From Burkholderiaceae bacterium (lineage in GTDB: Bacteria; Pseudomonadota; Gammaproteobacteria; Burkholderiales; Burkholderiaceae_F): DNA of 64,000 bases. The stretch covers positions 1 through 64,000 of the forward strand of contig JALHMQ010000004.1 in the NCBI GenBank assembly GCA_022843955.1, given 5' to 3'. Within the stretch, counting starts at the first letter, position 1. Each line of letters starts with the position of its first letter. Both the position numbers and the translations under genes were made by a program. The notes under the pieces are model-generated. The model saw only the letters and a program-made list of their open reading frames with translations, was not told where the DNA came from and made no database searches. Below, one piece after another: positions 17,295 through 27,073 of the stretch.

Positions 17295-19334
17295 TTACCA
17301 GATGCTGATGCGCTCGGCCGCCTCGCGCGTCATGGCGCTGCCGGGCGCGCAGGAGAACGCCTCGGCGAACGCCGGCATGTTCACCAGCGGCCCGAGCACT
17401 CGGTACTTGGCCGGTGAGTGCTGGCCGCTGCGCAGCTGCGTGATCAGCGCCTCAGCGCGGATCTTGTTGCGCCAGATGATGGCGTACGAGAGGAAGAAGC
17501 GCTGAGCCGGCGTCGGCTCGCCTGCTGCACTCCTGGCACTGGCAGGTTGCCGCGCGAGCGCCCGCTGCAAGCCGTCGTAGGCGATCTTCACGCCACCCAG
17601 GTCCGAGATGTTCTCGCCCAGCGTCTGCACCCCGTTGATCAGGTGACCGGGCAGCGGCGCGTAGGCGGAGTACTGCGCCGCCAGGCGGTCGGCGCGTTCC
17701 TTGTAGTTGGCCGCATCCTGCGCAGTCCACCACTCGGCCAGGTTGCCGACTTCATCGAACTGACGGCCGCGATCATCGAAGTGGTGAGTGATCTCGTGAC
17801 CGATCACCATGCCGATGCCGCCGAAGTTGGTGGCGTCTTCCGCCGCGTCGTCGAAGAACGGCGGCTGCAGGATGCCGGCCGGGAACACGATGTTGTTGAA
17901 GCCACCGGCGAACGCATTGACGATGTGCGGCGAAGCAAACCACTCGCGGCGGTCCACCGGCTGCGCGAGTCGGGCGAAGCGGCGCGCGGTCTCATGGCGC
18001 CACGCGCGCAACCAGTTGCCGGCGAAGTCGGCGGGATCGATCTGCAGGCCGTCATAGGTCTTCCACCGGTCCGGGTAGCCGATCTGCAGCACCATCGCAT
18101 CGAGCTTGGCGATCGCCCGCTGCCGCGTCGCCGCGCCCATCCAGTCGAGCCGACCGATGCGCTCGCGCATCGCCGCCTTGATGTCCTCGACCATCATCAC
18201 CGCCCGCGCCTTGGCGGCCGGCGAGAACGTGCGCGCCACGTACAGTTCGCCGAGCCCTTCGGCCAGCGGGTGGTGGCCAACGCGGCCAGATATCAGTTCG
18301 ACCACTTCCTCGCTGCGCGCTCGACGCTGCTGCACGCCGCGCAGCACCTTGTGCCGAAACGCGAAGTGGGCTTCCTGCCAGGGCGCCGGCAAGGTGGGCG
18401 CGACCTCATCGAGCAACCGCACGCGCAGGTAGTTGCGCCAGGCCGGCAGGCCGACCTCGCGCGCCAGCCGGTTGACCGCATCGATGAAGCCGGGTTGCGC
18501 CACCACCACCGCATCGGCCTCATTGAGCTTCAGTTCAGCGAGCAGCGCCGGCCAATCAAGGCCGCCGGTGCGGCCGCTCAGTTCCGTCGGCGTCTTCAGG
18601 TTGTAGAGCGTGTTCGGATCACGCATGTCGCTGCGCTTGAGCGACGCGTTGGCCAGACGCGTCTCCATCACCATCACTTCGGCGGCGCCGCGCACCGCCT
18701 CGGTCGGCGCGGCACCCGCAAGCGTCAGCAGGCGCACCACGTAGGCGCGATAGCCGTCGCGCACCTCGCGGGCGCGCTGATCGTCGCGGAAGTAGTCGTC
18801 GCGGTCGGGCAGCCCCAGACCGGACTGCCAGCACTGCACCCGATGGCGCCGCTTGTCGCGTGCATCGGGTGACACCTCGATGTTCACCGGCGCGTCGACA
18901 TTGACCTCGGCCAGGCGCGCGATCACTTGAGGCAATTTCGCACGCTCGACCAGGCCGTCGATGAGGGTGAGCAGCGGCTGCACCGCGGCCATCCCCTGGC
19001 GCTCGATCGCAGCCAGATCCATGCCGCTCGCATAGCAGTCAGCCACCAGTCGCTTGCCAGGGGTATCCAGGCTGTCGCGGTTGGCCAGCGCGGCGGCCAG
19101 TGCCGCCTGCAGGACCTGTTGATTGCGTTGCTCGAGGACATCGAAGCTGCCGATGCGCGCGCGGTCATCCGGCAGCGGTGTGGCAGCGATCCACGCGGCG
19201 TTGACGTGCTCGTAGAAGTCGTCGCAAGGCGCAGCGGCCAACTCGGCGCGGGCACGCGGTGCGATGAAGGAGCCGACGGCGGCAAGCGCCGCGGCCGACA
19301 GCAGGCGACGACGGGGCGAAGGCGAGTGCTTCAT
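17295..19334 (-). CDS. M13 family (neprilysin-like/PepO) metallopeptidase with export signal
   Basis: 679 residues from ATG 19334, chosen because it starts directly before a twin-arginine-like signal (RRRLLSAAALAAVGSF ending PRARA). The mature protein begins CDDFYEHVN, typical of M13 peptidases. In the C-terminal third are the zinc motif HEITH and the second motif ENISDLGG, which carries the third zinc ligand; NAFAGGFNNIVFPAGILQPP is the substrate-groove segment. It probably cleaves oligopeptides in the periplasm. It is convergent with the TRAP operon and divergent from the oxidoreductase gene at 19658. Confidence 0.93.
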   Translation of the reverse strand: MKHSPSPRRRLLSAAALAAVGSFIAPRARAELAAAPCDDFYEHVNAAWIAATPLPDDRARIGSFDVLEQRNQQVLQAALAAALANRDSLDTPGKRLVADCYASGMDLAAIERQGMAAVQPLLTLIDGLVERAKLPQVIARLAEVNVDAPVNIEVSPDARDKRRHRVQCWQSGLGLPDRDDYFRDDQRAREVRDGYRAYVVRLLTLAGAAPTEAVRGAAEVMVMETRLANASLKRSDMRDPNTLYNLKTPTELSGRTGGLDWPALLAELKLNEADAVVVAQPGFIDAVNRLAREVGLPAWRNYLRVRLLDEVAPTLPAPWQEAHFAFRHKVLRGVQQRRARSEEVVELISGRVGHHPLAEGLGELYVARTFSPAAKARAVMMVEDIKAAMRERIGRLDWMGAATRQRAIAKLDAMVLQIGYPDRWKTYDGLQIDPADFAGNWLRAWRHETARRFARLAQPVDRREWFASPHIVNAFAGGFNNIVFPAGILQPPFFDDAAEDATNFGGIGMVIGHEITHHFDDRGRQFDEVGNLAEWWTAQDAANYKERADRLAAQYSAYAPLPGHLINGVQTLGENISDLGGVKIAYDGLQRALARQPASARSAAGEPTPAQRFFLSYAIIWRNKIRAEALITQLRSGQHSPAKYRVLGPLVNMPAFAEAFSCAPGSAMTREAAERISIW

Positions 19335-19657
19335 GCAGGGCGTCCGGAGGTCATGGCCAGCCGGGCGATTCACGGCTTCGGTTCATGGGGCGCAGGATAG
19401 CCGGCGGTGCTGCGGCAGCTCGCACGCAGACCCGCCGGCAATCCCCTACGAACGGGCCGGCGCGATTCCTGCTGCGATTTCGTCTAACAGCGCCGTGCCG
19501 CGCCGCGCATTGAGGTGCGTGAACCCCGCTGCTACGCTTCGCGCCCTCTCATGAAGTCCCGGTGCCAGCGTCCACAAGGCGCGTGCACCCGCCGGCCGCA
19601 GCCGACCCGAGCCCGCGCGCCGTGCCCCAAAGACAAAATTTTTGGAGACGCTCCCGC
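19335..19657. other. Divergent intergenic region between M13 peptidase and oxidoreductase genes
   Basis: 323 bases without a supported gene. It must hold the promoters of both divergent genes. The only clear signal is TTTTTGGAGACG shortly before ATG 19658, an AT-rich patch with a good ribosome binding site for the oxidoreductase. I see no operator-like dyad or terminator. Confidence 0.4.
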
Positions 19658-22600
19658 ATGAACGCCCCCCTGACCGATGCCGTCCGCCGTGCGCTGACGG
19701 ACGTGACCCTCGACGACAAGTGGACCCTGGACCGCGGCCGCGCCTACATGAGCGGCACGCAGGCGCTGATCCGACTGGCAATGCTGCAGCGCCAGCGCGA
19801 CGCGCTCGCCGGCCGCAACACCGCCGGCTTCATCACCGGCTACCGCGGCTCGCCGCTGGGCAGCGTCGACCAGACCGCGTGGAAGGCGAAGGCGCATCTG
19901 GAGCGCCATCACGTCAAGTTCCAGCCCGGTCTGAACGAGGATCTGGCCGCCACCAGCGTGTGGGGCACGCAGCAGGTCAACATGTACCCGGGTGCCAAGT
20001 ACGACGGCGTGTTCTCGCTGTGGTACGGCAAGGGGCCGGGCGTGGACCGCTGCGGCGACGTCTTCAAGCATGCCAATGCGGCCGGCACCAGCCCGCTCGG
20101 CGGCGTGCTGGCGCTCGCGGGCGACGATCACGCCGCCAAGAGTTCCACGCTGCCGCACCAGAGCGACCACATCTTCAAGGCCTGCATGATGCCGGTGCTG
20201 TACCCGGCCACGGTGCAGGAGTACCTCGACCTGGGCTTGCACGGCTTCGCGATGAGCCGCTTTGCCGGCGTGTGGGTCGGCGTGAAGACGGTGACCGAGG
20301 TGGTCGAAGCGTCGGCCTCGGTGATCGTCGATCCGCAGCGCGTGGACATTGTGCTGCCGCAGGACTTCGCGATGCCGGCGGGTGGGCTGAACATCCGCTG
20401 GCCGGACACGCCGCTGGAGCAGGAAGCGCGGCTGCTCGACTACAAGCTGTACGCGGCGCTCGCCTACTGCCGCGCCAACAAGCTCAACCACACGGTGGTC
20501 GACTCGCCGCAGGCGCGCTTTGGCATCGTGGCCAGCGGCAAGGCGTATCTGGACACGCGCCAGGCGTTGGCCGACCTGGGCCTGGACGACGAGACCTGCG
20601 CGCGCATCGGCATTCGGCTGTTCAAGTGCGGCATGGTGTGGCCGCTGGAGGCGCAGACGATCCGCGGCTTCGCCGAGGGGCTCGAAGAGATCCTCGTGGT
20701 GGAGGAGAAGCGCCAGCTCATCGAATACCAGTTCAAGGAAGAGCTGTTCAGCTGGATCGGCAGCGGCAAGCGCATTCCGCGCGTGATCGGCAAGTTCGAC
20801 GAGAAAGACGGCGGCGAATGGGCGGTGCCGCAGGGCAACTGGATCCTGCCGGCGCACTACGAGTTCTCGCCGGCAATCGTGGCCAAGGCGATCGCCCAGC
20901 GCATCGGCAAGCTCGAACTGCCGAACGACGTGCGCGCCCGCATCGCCACGCGCCTGGCGCTGATCGACGCCAAGGAAAAGGCGCTCGCCAAGCCGCGCGT
21001 GGTCACCGAGCGCAAGCCTTTTTACTGCTCGGGCTGCCCGCACAACACCAGCACCGTGGTGCCGGAGGGTTCGCGCGCGGTGGCCGGCATCGGCTGCCAC
21101 TACATGGTCGTGTGGATGGACCGCAGCACCTCCACCTTCACGCAGATGGGCGGCGAAGGCGTGCCGTGGATCGGCCAGGCACCGTTCACCGACGAGAAGC
21201 ACATCTTCGCCAACCTGGGCGACGGCACCTACTTCCACTCGGGCTACCTCGCGGTGCGGGCCGCGGTGGCTGCCAAGGTGCCGATCACCTACAAGATCCT
21301 GTTCAACGACGCGGTGGCGATGACTGGCGGCCAGACGGTCGACGGCCAGATCACCGCGCCGATGATCACGCAGCAGATGCACGCCGAGGGGGTGAGGAAG
21401 ATCGTCATCGTCACCGATGAGCCGGCCAAGTACGACACCACCCAGGAACTCGACCACTCCGCCACCAACGCCAAGGGCGCGACCGGCGACGCCTGGAAGC
21501 TGGCGCCGGGTGTCACCGTGCATCACCGCGACGACCTCGATCGCATCCAGCGCGAGCTGCGCGAGTACCCGGGCGTGTCGGTGCTGGTGTACGACCAGAC
21601 CTGCGCCAGCGAGAAGCGGCGGCGGCGCAAGCAAAACAAGGCGGACAAGATCGCTTTTCCCGATCCAGCGCGTCGGGTCGTCATCAACGAGGCGGTGTGC
21701 GAAGGCTGCGGCGACTGCAGCGTGCAGTCCAATTGCCTGTCGGTGGAGCCGCTGGAGACCGAGTTCGGCCGCAAGCGGCAGATCAACCAGTCGAGCTGCA
21801 ACAAGGACTACTCGTGCCTGAAGGGCTTTTGCCCGAGTTTCGTCACGGTCGAGGGCGGCCAGCTGCGCAAGGGCAAGGCGAGCGCCGCCGCCCTGCCCCA
21901 ACTGCCCATGCCGGCGGTGCCGACGATCGTTGATGGCCAGACCTGGGGCGTGGTGATCACCGGCGTCGGCGGCACCGGTGTGGTGACGATCGGCCAGCTG
22001 CTCGGGATGGCCGCACACCTGGAAGGCAAGGGCCTGTCGGTGCTCGACATGGCGGGGCTGGCGCAGAAAGGCGGCGCGGTGTTCTCGCACGTGCAGATCG
22101 CGCACGAGCCCGACCACCTGTACGCCACCCGCATCGCCATGGGCGAGGCCGACCTCGTGCTCGGCTGCGATCTGATCACCACCACCAGCAACGAGGCGCT
22201 GTCGAAGATCCAGGCGGGCGTCACCCGCGCGGTGATCAACAGCGCCGAGTCGCCCACCGCGGAATTCGTGCGCAACCCGAACTGGACCTTCGGCGGTTCC
22301 GGCATGACACAGCAGGTGCGCGAGGCGGTCGGCAACGACGCGCACCTGGCACTGGTCGATGCGACGCAGCTGGCCACCGCGCTGATGGGCGATGGCCTGT
22401 ACACCAACCCGTTCGTGCTGGGCTTTGCGTGGCAGAAGGGCTGGGTGCCGCTGTCGCTCGATGCGCTGATGCGGGCGATCGAACTGAACGGCGTGCAGAT
22501 CGAGGCGAACAAGCGCGCGTTCGACTGGGGGCGCGCCACCGCCCACGATGCCGACGCCGTGCGTCGCCAGATCGCACCCACGCCGGTGATCGAGCTCAAG

Positions 22601-23302
22601 CGCATCGGCGGTGCCGGCGCGTCGCTGGAAGATCTGGTGGCGCGTCGCGTCGAGTTCCTCACCGCGTATCAGAACGCCGGCTACGCCAGGCGCTACGCCG
22701 ATCTGGTCGAGCGCGTGCGCAAGGTCGAGTCCGATCGCCTGCACGGCGCCACCCGGATTGCCGAAGCAGTGGCGCGTTACTACTTCAAGCTGCTCGCCGT
22801 GAAGGACGAGTACGAAGTGGCCCGCCTGCACAGCGACCCGGCGTTCCGCGCCAAGATCGCCGCGCAGTTCGACGGTGACTACAAACTCAACTTTCATCTG
22901 GCGCCACCGCTGTTGACCAAGCCCGATCCGGTCACCGGCAAGGTGAAGAAGCTGAGCTTCGGTCCGTGGATGCTGAGCGCCTTCGGCGTGCTGGCGCGGC
23001 TCAAGTTCCTGCGCGGCACTGCGCTCGATGTGTTCGGTCGCACGCATGAGCGCCGCACCGAGCGCGCGCTGATCGGCGAGTATGAGCAGCTGGTCGACGA
23101 GATCCTCGCGCGCCTGTCGGCCGACAACCAGGCGGTCGCGCTGGAACTGGCGAGCATCCCGGAGGAGATTCGCGGCTACGGGCATGTGAAGGAGCGCCAT
23201 CTGACGGCGGCCCGCGCCAAATGGGCGGCGTTGCTGGCACGCCTGCGCGGCCAGACCGGGCAGACGGCGCAGGTGATCGCAATGCCGGTGCGGGCCGCCT
23301 GA
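19658..23302 (+). CDS. Fused indolepyruvate:ferredoxin oxidoreductase family protein
   Basis: 1214 residues from ATG 19658, preceded by GGAG. All 2-oxoacid:ferredoxin oxidoreductase modules are fused. The N-terminal alpha-type region (FITGYRGSPLGSVDQ) is followed by a thiamine-diphosphate-binding part (NLGDGTYFHSGYLA, ILFNDAVAMTGGQTVDGQ). Then come an iron-sulfur segment with CEGCGDCSVQSNC near residue 685 and more cysteines after it, a gamma-type domain (GVGGTGVVTIGQLLG), and a C-terminal domain of the DUF6537 kind. Such proteins oxidatively decarboxylate aryl or branched 2-oxo acids to acyl-CoA while reducing an electron carrier. No ferredoxin gene is adjacent. The polyketide cluster begins 269 bases downstream on the same strand. 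Confidence 0.92.
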   Translation: MNAPLTDAVRRALTDVTLDDKWTLDRGRAYMSGTQALIRLAMLQRQRDALAGRNTAGFITGYRGSPLGSVDQTAWKAKAHLERHHVKFQPGLNEDLAATSVWGTQQVNMYPGAKYDGVFSLWYGKGPGVDRCGDVFKHANAAGTSPLGGVLALAGDDHAAKSSTLPHQSDHIFKACMMPVLYPATVQEYLDLGLHGFAMSRFAGVWVGVKTVTEVVEASASVIVDPQRVDIVLPQDFAMPAGGLNIRWPDTPLEQEARLLDYKLYAALAYCRANKLNHTVVDSPQARFGIVASGKAYLDTRQALADLGLDDETCARIGIRLFKCGMVWPLEAQTIRGFAEGLEEILVVEEKRQLIEYQFKEELFSWIGSGKRIPRVIGKFDEKDGGEWAVPQGNWILPAHYEFSPAIVAKAIAQRIGKLELPNDVRARIATRLALIDAKEKALAKPRVVTERKPFYCSGCPHNTSTVVPEGSRAVAGIGCHYMVVWMDRSTSTFTQMGGEGVPWIGQAPFTDEKHIFANLGDGTYFHSGYLAVRAAVAAKVPITYKILFNDAVAMTGGQTVDGQITAPMITQQMHAEGVRKIVIVTDEPAKYDTTQELDHSATNAKGATGDAWKLAPGVTVHHRDDLDRIQRELREYPGVSVLVYDQTCASEKRRRRKQNKADKIAFPDPARRVVINEAVCEGCGDCSVQSNCLSVEPLETEFGRKRQINQSSCNKDYSCLKGFCPSFVTVEGGQLRKGKASAAALPQLPMPAVPTIVDGQTWGVVITGVGGTGVVTIGQLLGMAAHLEGKGLSVLDMAGLAQKGGAVFSHVQIAHEPDHLYATRIAMGEADLVLGCDLITTTSNEALSKIQAGVTRAVINSAESPTAEFVRNPNWTFGGSGMTQQVREAVGNDAHLALVDATQLATALMGDGLYTNPFVLGFAWQKGWVPLSLDALMRAIELNGVQIEANKRAFDWGRATAHDADAVRRQIAPTPVIELKRIGGAGASLEDLVARRVEFLTAYQNAGYARRYADLVERVRKVESDRLHGATRIAEAVARYYFKLLAVKDEYEVARLHSDPAFRAKIAAQFDGDYKLNFHLAPPLLTKPDPVTGKVKKLSFGPWMLSAFGVLARLKFLRGTALDVFGRTHERRTERALIGEYEQLVDEILARLSADNQAVALELASIPEEIRGYGHVKERHLTAARAKWAALLARLRGQTGQTAQVIAMPVRAA

Positions 23303-23571
23303 CGGCGATCTGCGCACGCGCCGCTGACACCGCGGCGCGTCGGTCGGCGTGAACGATTGCAGGCGCCGTCCGGCAACACGCGCTACGAAGTTGCACTGCT
23401 CGTCCGGGCCGCACCCGCGCGTGCGGTCTTCCCGGCCGCTGCCCCAACGGGCAACTGTGCCGCGCACCGCGGTTGCGGGCGTGGGCACGACCGTTGCCCG
23501 ATAGCGATCGATGCGCCCGCTCGCGGCCGCATCGGTGGATCGCATCCGGTGATCCCCGCGCCGGAGCATCG

Positions 23572-24645
23572 ATGTTCGTCACCGCCCTCGGCACCGCTAC
23601 CCCGGCGCAGCGCTATACCAAGGCGCAGTGCTGGCATGCGTTCGAAACGTCTGCCTGGTTCGATCGGCTCGACGCGCGCGCGCGGGCGGTCGCGCGCAGC
23701 GTGCTGCAACGGGACAACGGCATCGAGACGCGTCACCTCGCGGTCGACTCGCTCGACGAGGTCTTCGCGATCGACGCTGACACGCTGCACCAGCGCTTTG
23801 TCACCCACGCCCCGGCGCTGGCGATGCGCGCCGCGCAGCAGGCGCTGCGCGAAGCCGGACTTGCCGCGAGGCAGATCGACGCGATCGTCGTCAGCACCTG
23901 CACCGGCTACCTGTGTCCGGGGCTGTCGGGCTACGTCGTCGAGCGCCTCGGTCTGCGCGCCGACGTGCTGGCATTCGACCTCGTCGGCCAGGGCTGCGCG
24001 GCCGCGCTGCCCAACTGGCAGGTCGCGCAGGCGCTGCTCGCCGCCGGATCGGCCGACCACGTGCTCTCGGTGTGCGTCGAGGTCTGCAGCGCTGCGATGT
24101 ACCTGGACAACGATGCCGGCGTGCTGATCAGCGCCTGCCTGTTCGGTGACGGCGCCGGCGCTGCGGTGCTGTCGCGCCGCGCCGCGCCGCACGCAACGCG
24201 GCGCGTGCGCTTCGCCCACCACGGCTCGACGATCGACCCCACGCAGCGCGACGCCTTGCGCTTCGAGACACGCGGCGGGCTGCTGCGCAACGTCCTCACG
24301 CGCGCGGTGCCGCAGCTTGCGGCACGCCACGCGCATGCGCTGATCCGGCGCATCACCGAGCGCGCCGGCGTGGATGAAGGCGCGATTGCCGGCTGGATCG
24401 TGCATGCCGGCGGGCGCGACGTGCTGCTTGCATTGCAGGATGCCGCCGGGCTCGACGCCGATGCGTTGCGCCACAGCGCGGCGATGCTGCGCGCCTACGG
24501 CAACCTGAGCAGCGCCTTCGTCTTCTTCGTGCTGCAGGCGGCACTGGCCGACCGCCGGATGCTCAACGGCTGGTGGTGGATGACGGCGTTCGGCGCCGGC
24601 TTCAGCTGTCATGGCGCGCTGCTTGAAGTGGATGGCGGCGGATGA
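23572..24645 (+). CDS. Type III polyketide synthase (chalcone/stilbene synthase-like)
   Basis: 357 residues from ATG 23572 (GGAG at 23563-23566). The thiolase-fold triad is readable: Cys142 in FDLVGQGCAAALPNW, His278 in VHAGGRDVL and Asn311 in YGNLSSAFVFF; FGDGAGA lies at 191-197 and the C-terminal GFSCHGALLE is typical of bacterial members. HAGG replaces the common HPGG. Type III synthases condense an acyl starter with malonyl-CoA units to give pyrones, resorcinols or phloroglucinols without an obligatory carrier protein. Its stop overlaps the next start (ATGA), the first gene junction of a five-gene cluster. Confidence 0.9.
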   Translation: MFVTALGTATPAQRYTKAQCWHAFETSAWFDRLDARARAVARSVLQRDNGIETRHLAVDSLDEVFAIDADTLHQRFVTHAPALAMRAAQQALREAGLAARQIDAIVVSTCTGYLCPGLSGYVVERLGLRADVLAFDLVGQGCAAALPNWQVAQALLAAGSADHVLSVCVEVCSAAMYLDNDAGVLISACLFGDGAGAAVLSRRAAPHATRRVRFAHHGSTIDPTQRDALRFETRGGLLRNVLTRAVPQLAARHAHALIRRITERAGVDEGAIAGWIVHAGGRDVLLALQDAAGLDADALRHSAAMLRAYGNLSSAFVFFVLQAALADRRMLNGWWWMTAFGAGFSCHGALLEVDGGG

Positions 24646-25382
24646 GCACCGCCATGGTCCGGCTGCTGCCCGCCGCGCTTGCGCAGCGTCAGGTCGAGCG
24701 CGAGGCACTCGATGACCTGCCGGTCGACGACCCGCGTGCCCATCACGCGCGGCGCGACCTGCGCGTGATCCACCGGATGATGGGCACCCATCCGCTGCTG
24801 CGCCGGGCGCTGCTGCGCGCCACCACCGGCGCGCCGCCGCGGCGCGTGCTGGAGATCGGTTGCGGTGACGGACGCCTGCTGCTTGACCTGGCGCCGCGGC
24901 TGCGCTGGCCGCTGCTCGACCTCACGCTGCTCGACCGGCAGGACACGGTGGCGCCGTCCACACTGGCCGCCTACCGCCGCTACGGTTGGCGGGCGACCCC
25001 GTTGCTTGCCGATGTTCAAGAGGCTCTGCCGGGCGCTGCCGCCGGCTGCGACCTCGTCGTCGCCTGTCTGTTCCTGCATCACTTCGACAATCCCGCGCTC
25101 GCATTGCTGCTCGGCACGCTGGCATCGCAAGCGCGCGCCGTGGTGGCGTTCGAGCCGCGCCGAAGCACGGGGGCACTGCTCGGGAGCCGGCTGGTCGGCC
25201 TGCTCGGCGCCAACGCAGTGACGCGCGCGGATGCGGTGCTGAGCGTGCGCGCCGGCTTTCGCGCTACCGAGATCTCGGCGCTGTGGCCCGCTGGCGCAGG
25301 CAATGACTGGCAACTGCATGAGGCGGCCGCCGGTCCGTTCGGGCATGTTTTCATCGCGCGTCGTCGCGCGGCGGACCAATGA
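24642..25382 (+). CDS. SAM-dependent methyltransferase of the polyketide cluster
   Basis: 246 residues. Class I methyltransferase motif I is VLEIGCGDG (residues 69-77), followed by a motif II-like DLVVACLFLHHF and VAFEPRRS, as in methyltransferases found beside type III polyketide synthases. It overlaps both neighbours by 4 bases (ATGA at each end), so it is translated together with them. It most likely methylates the aromatic or pyrone product on carbon or oxygen; the acceptor position cannot be told from the sequence. Confidence 0.85.
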   Translation: MSTAMVRLLPAALAQRQVEREALDDLPVDDPRAHHARRDLRVIHRMMGTHPLLRRALLRATTGAPPRRVLEIGCGDGRLLLDLAPRLRWPLLDLTLLDRQDTVAPSTLAAYRRYGWRATPLLADVQEALPGAAAGCDLVVACLFLHHFDNPALALLLGTLASQARAVVAFEPRRSTGALLGSRLVGLLGANAVTRADAVLSVRAGFRATEISALWPAGAGNDWQLHEAAAGPFGHVFIARRRAADQ

Positions 25383-26752
25383 AGGTCGATGCCCTCGTCA
25401 TCGGCGGCGGCCCGGCTGGCGCTACTTGTGCGCTGCGACTTGCGCGCGCAGGCTGGTCGGTGGCGGTGGTGGAGCGGCAGGCGTTTCCGCGCCGCAAGGT
25501 CTGCGGCGAATGCCTGGCCGCCAGCAACTGGCCGTTGCTCGACGCGCTCGGCGTCGGCGCTCAGTTGCGCGAACAGGCCGGCCCGGCGCTGCACGAGGTA
25601 GTCCTGGCGTGGGAAGAGGACGCGGTCGCTGCACCGTTACCCGCCCGGGGCAGCGGACCGGATCGCTTCGGTCGTGTGATCGCCCGCGAGGTGCTCGATC
25701 CGCTGCTGCTCGCGGCGGCGGTCCGCGCCGGCGCCCAGGTGCTGCAGCCGGCCACGGTACGCGCGGTGCGCGGTGCACCCGGTGCGTTCACCTGCGAGGT
25801 GACGCAAGGCGGTGAGTCAAGGCACATCGACGCCCGCGTGGTCGTCGCCGCGCACGGCTCATGGCAGCCCGGTCCAACGCACGACGCCGGTCGCGCGCGG
25901 CGCGAGCGCCCGCCGCCGCGCGCGCGTGACCTGCTGGCATTCAAGGCCACCTTCCGCGCAACCGCGCTGACGCCCGGTCGATTGTGGGTGCTGGCACTCG
26001 ACGGCGGTTACGGCGGCATGGTGCTGGGCGCCGACGGCATCACCACCATCGCATGCTGCGTGCGGCGCGACCGCGTGCTCGCGGCGCGCCGGTTCGCCGA
26101 CGGCCTGCCAGCCGCCGAGGCGGTGCGCGGCGTGGTGCTGGATCGCTGTGCGAGCGTGCGCGATGCGCTGGCCGATGCGCAACTGTGCAGCGGCTGGATC
26201 AGCGCCGGCCCGCTGCGACCGGGCGTGCATCTGCCTTATCACGGCGACGGGCTCTGGCGGGTCGGCAATGCCGCCGGCGAAGCGCATCCGATCCTCGGCG
26301 AAGGCATGAGCATGGCGCTGCAATCGGCCTGGCTGCTTGCCGATCACCTGCTCGACAATGCCTCGCTTGTGCTGTGCGATGCGCCCGACCCTGCGGTCAG
26401 CCGCGCTTACGCAGGCGCCTGGCGGCAGCGCTTCGCACCGCGCATCGGCATTGCGGCCACGCTGGCGCACATGGCGATGCGCCCGGCGCTGTGCGAAGCC
26501 GCGCTGCCACTGCTGCGGCTGTGGCCGCGCACCATCACGACCCTGGCGCGCGCCGGCGGCAAGGCGCACTGCGCGGTGACGGTGCCGGACGCCTGCCGCG
26601 AGCCGTCGATGCCGCCTCGGACCGACGACCCGGCCGCGACGGCGCCGGCGCGCGACGGTGCGCGCAACCGCCCGCTTGACGCCTCGCTCGTTCGAGCCGA
26701 ACCAACGCCCGCCGACACCGGCGCACCGCTCGCAGCCTCCCGCCCGCCCTGA
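25379..26752 (+). CDS. FAD-dependent oxidoreductase, geranylgeranyl-reductase-like
   Basis: 457 residues. The N-terminal Rossmann motif VIGGGPAGA (residues 7-15) is followed by FPRRKVCGECLAA, a PxxxxCGE-type segment typical of geranylgeranyl-reductase-like flavoproteins. The second FAD motif is RVGNAAGEAHPILGEG, with Asn where the classical GD motif has Asp. The last 60 or so residues are a low-complexity Ala/Pro/Arg tail. It may hydroxylate or reduce the polyketide product. A flavoprotein beside a type III synthase and a methyltransferase recalls the SrsA-SrsB-SrsC phenolic-lipid pathway of Streptomyces, although this protein is of a different flavoprotein type. Confidence 0.85.
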   Translation: MKVDALVIGGGPAGATCALRLARAGWSVAVVERQAFPRRKVCGECLAASNWPLLDALGVGAQLREQAGPALHEVVLAWEEDAVAAPLPARGSGPDRFGRVIAREVLDPLLLAAAVRAGAQVLQPATVRAVRGAPGAFTCEVTQGGESRHIDARVVVAAHGSWQPGPTHDAGRARRERPPPRARDLLAFKATFRATALTPGRLWVLALDGGYGGMVLGADGITTIACCVRRDRVLAARRFADGLPAAEAVRGVVLDRCASVRDALADAQLCSGWISAGPLRPGVHLPYHGDGLWRVGNAAGEAHPILGEGMSMALQSAWLLADHLLDNASLVLCDAPDPAVSRAYAGAWRQRFAPRIGIAATLAHMAMRPALCEAALPLLRLWPRTITTLARAGGKAHCAVTVPDACREPSMPPRTDDPAATAPARDGARNRPLDASLVRAEPTPADTGAPLAASRPP

Positions 26753-26766
26753 TGCAAGGACCGCCG

Positions 26767-27045
26767 ATGACGACCCTGGAACGACTGCAGACCCTGCTTG
26801 CGCAGCAGTGCGCAATGCCCGCCGACACGCTGAGCGAGGACGCCTCGCTCGAGTCGCTCGGCGTCGACTCGCTCGGCGTGATCGAGCTGATGTTCGAGGT
26901 CGAGGAGGTGTTCGGCGTGCAGTTCGATGCCGACACCGCGGCCTCCCTGCGCACGGTGGGAGATGTTGCCGAGCACATTGATCACCTGCTTGTCTCCCGC
27001 AACGAGCACCCGTTGAACGGCGCAGACGTCGTGCGAGCCATGTGA
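26767..27045 (+). CDS. Acyl carrier protein of the polyketide cluster
   Basis: 92 residues from ATG 26767, preceded by AAGGA at 26756-26760; an earlier ATG at 26752 overlaps the previous stop and lacks such a site. The phosphopantetheine attachment motif is GVDSLGVIEL with Ser35, followed by the acidic helix FEVEEVFGVQFD. It is a stand-alone carrier rather than the housekeeping AcpP, judged from its position between the flavoprotein and the ketosynthase. It probably carries an acyl chain made or elongated by the ketosynthase downstream. Confidence 0.88.
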   Translation: MTTLERLQTLLAQQCAMPADTLSEDASLESLGVDSLGVIELMFEVEEVFGVQFDADTAASLRTVGDVAEHIDHLLVSRNEHPLNGADVVRAM

Positions 27046-27073
27046 TGCCAGCAGGGCGCGCGGTGTCGCCGCC

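Noticed and set aside
19532-23569. Open frame of 1345 codons on the minus strand opposite the fused oxidoreductase
   Set aside because: It is the longest frame in the window but is a shadow: the plus-strand protein has clear TPP, iron-sulfur and gamma-domain motifs, and the minus frame has none.
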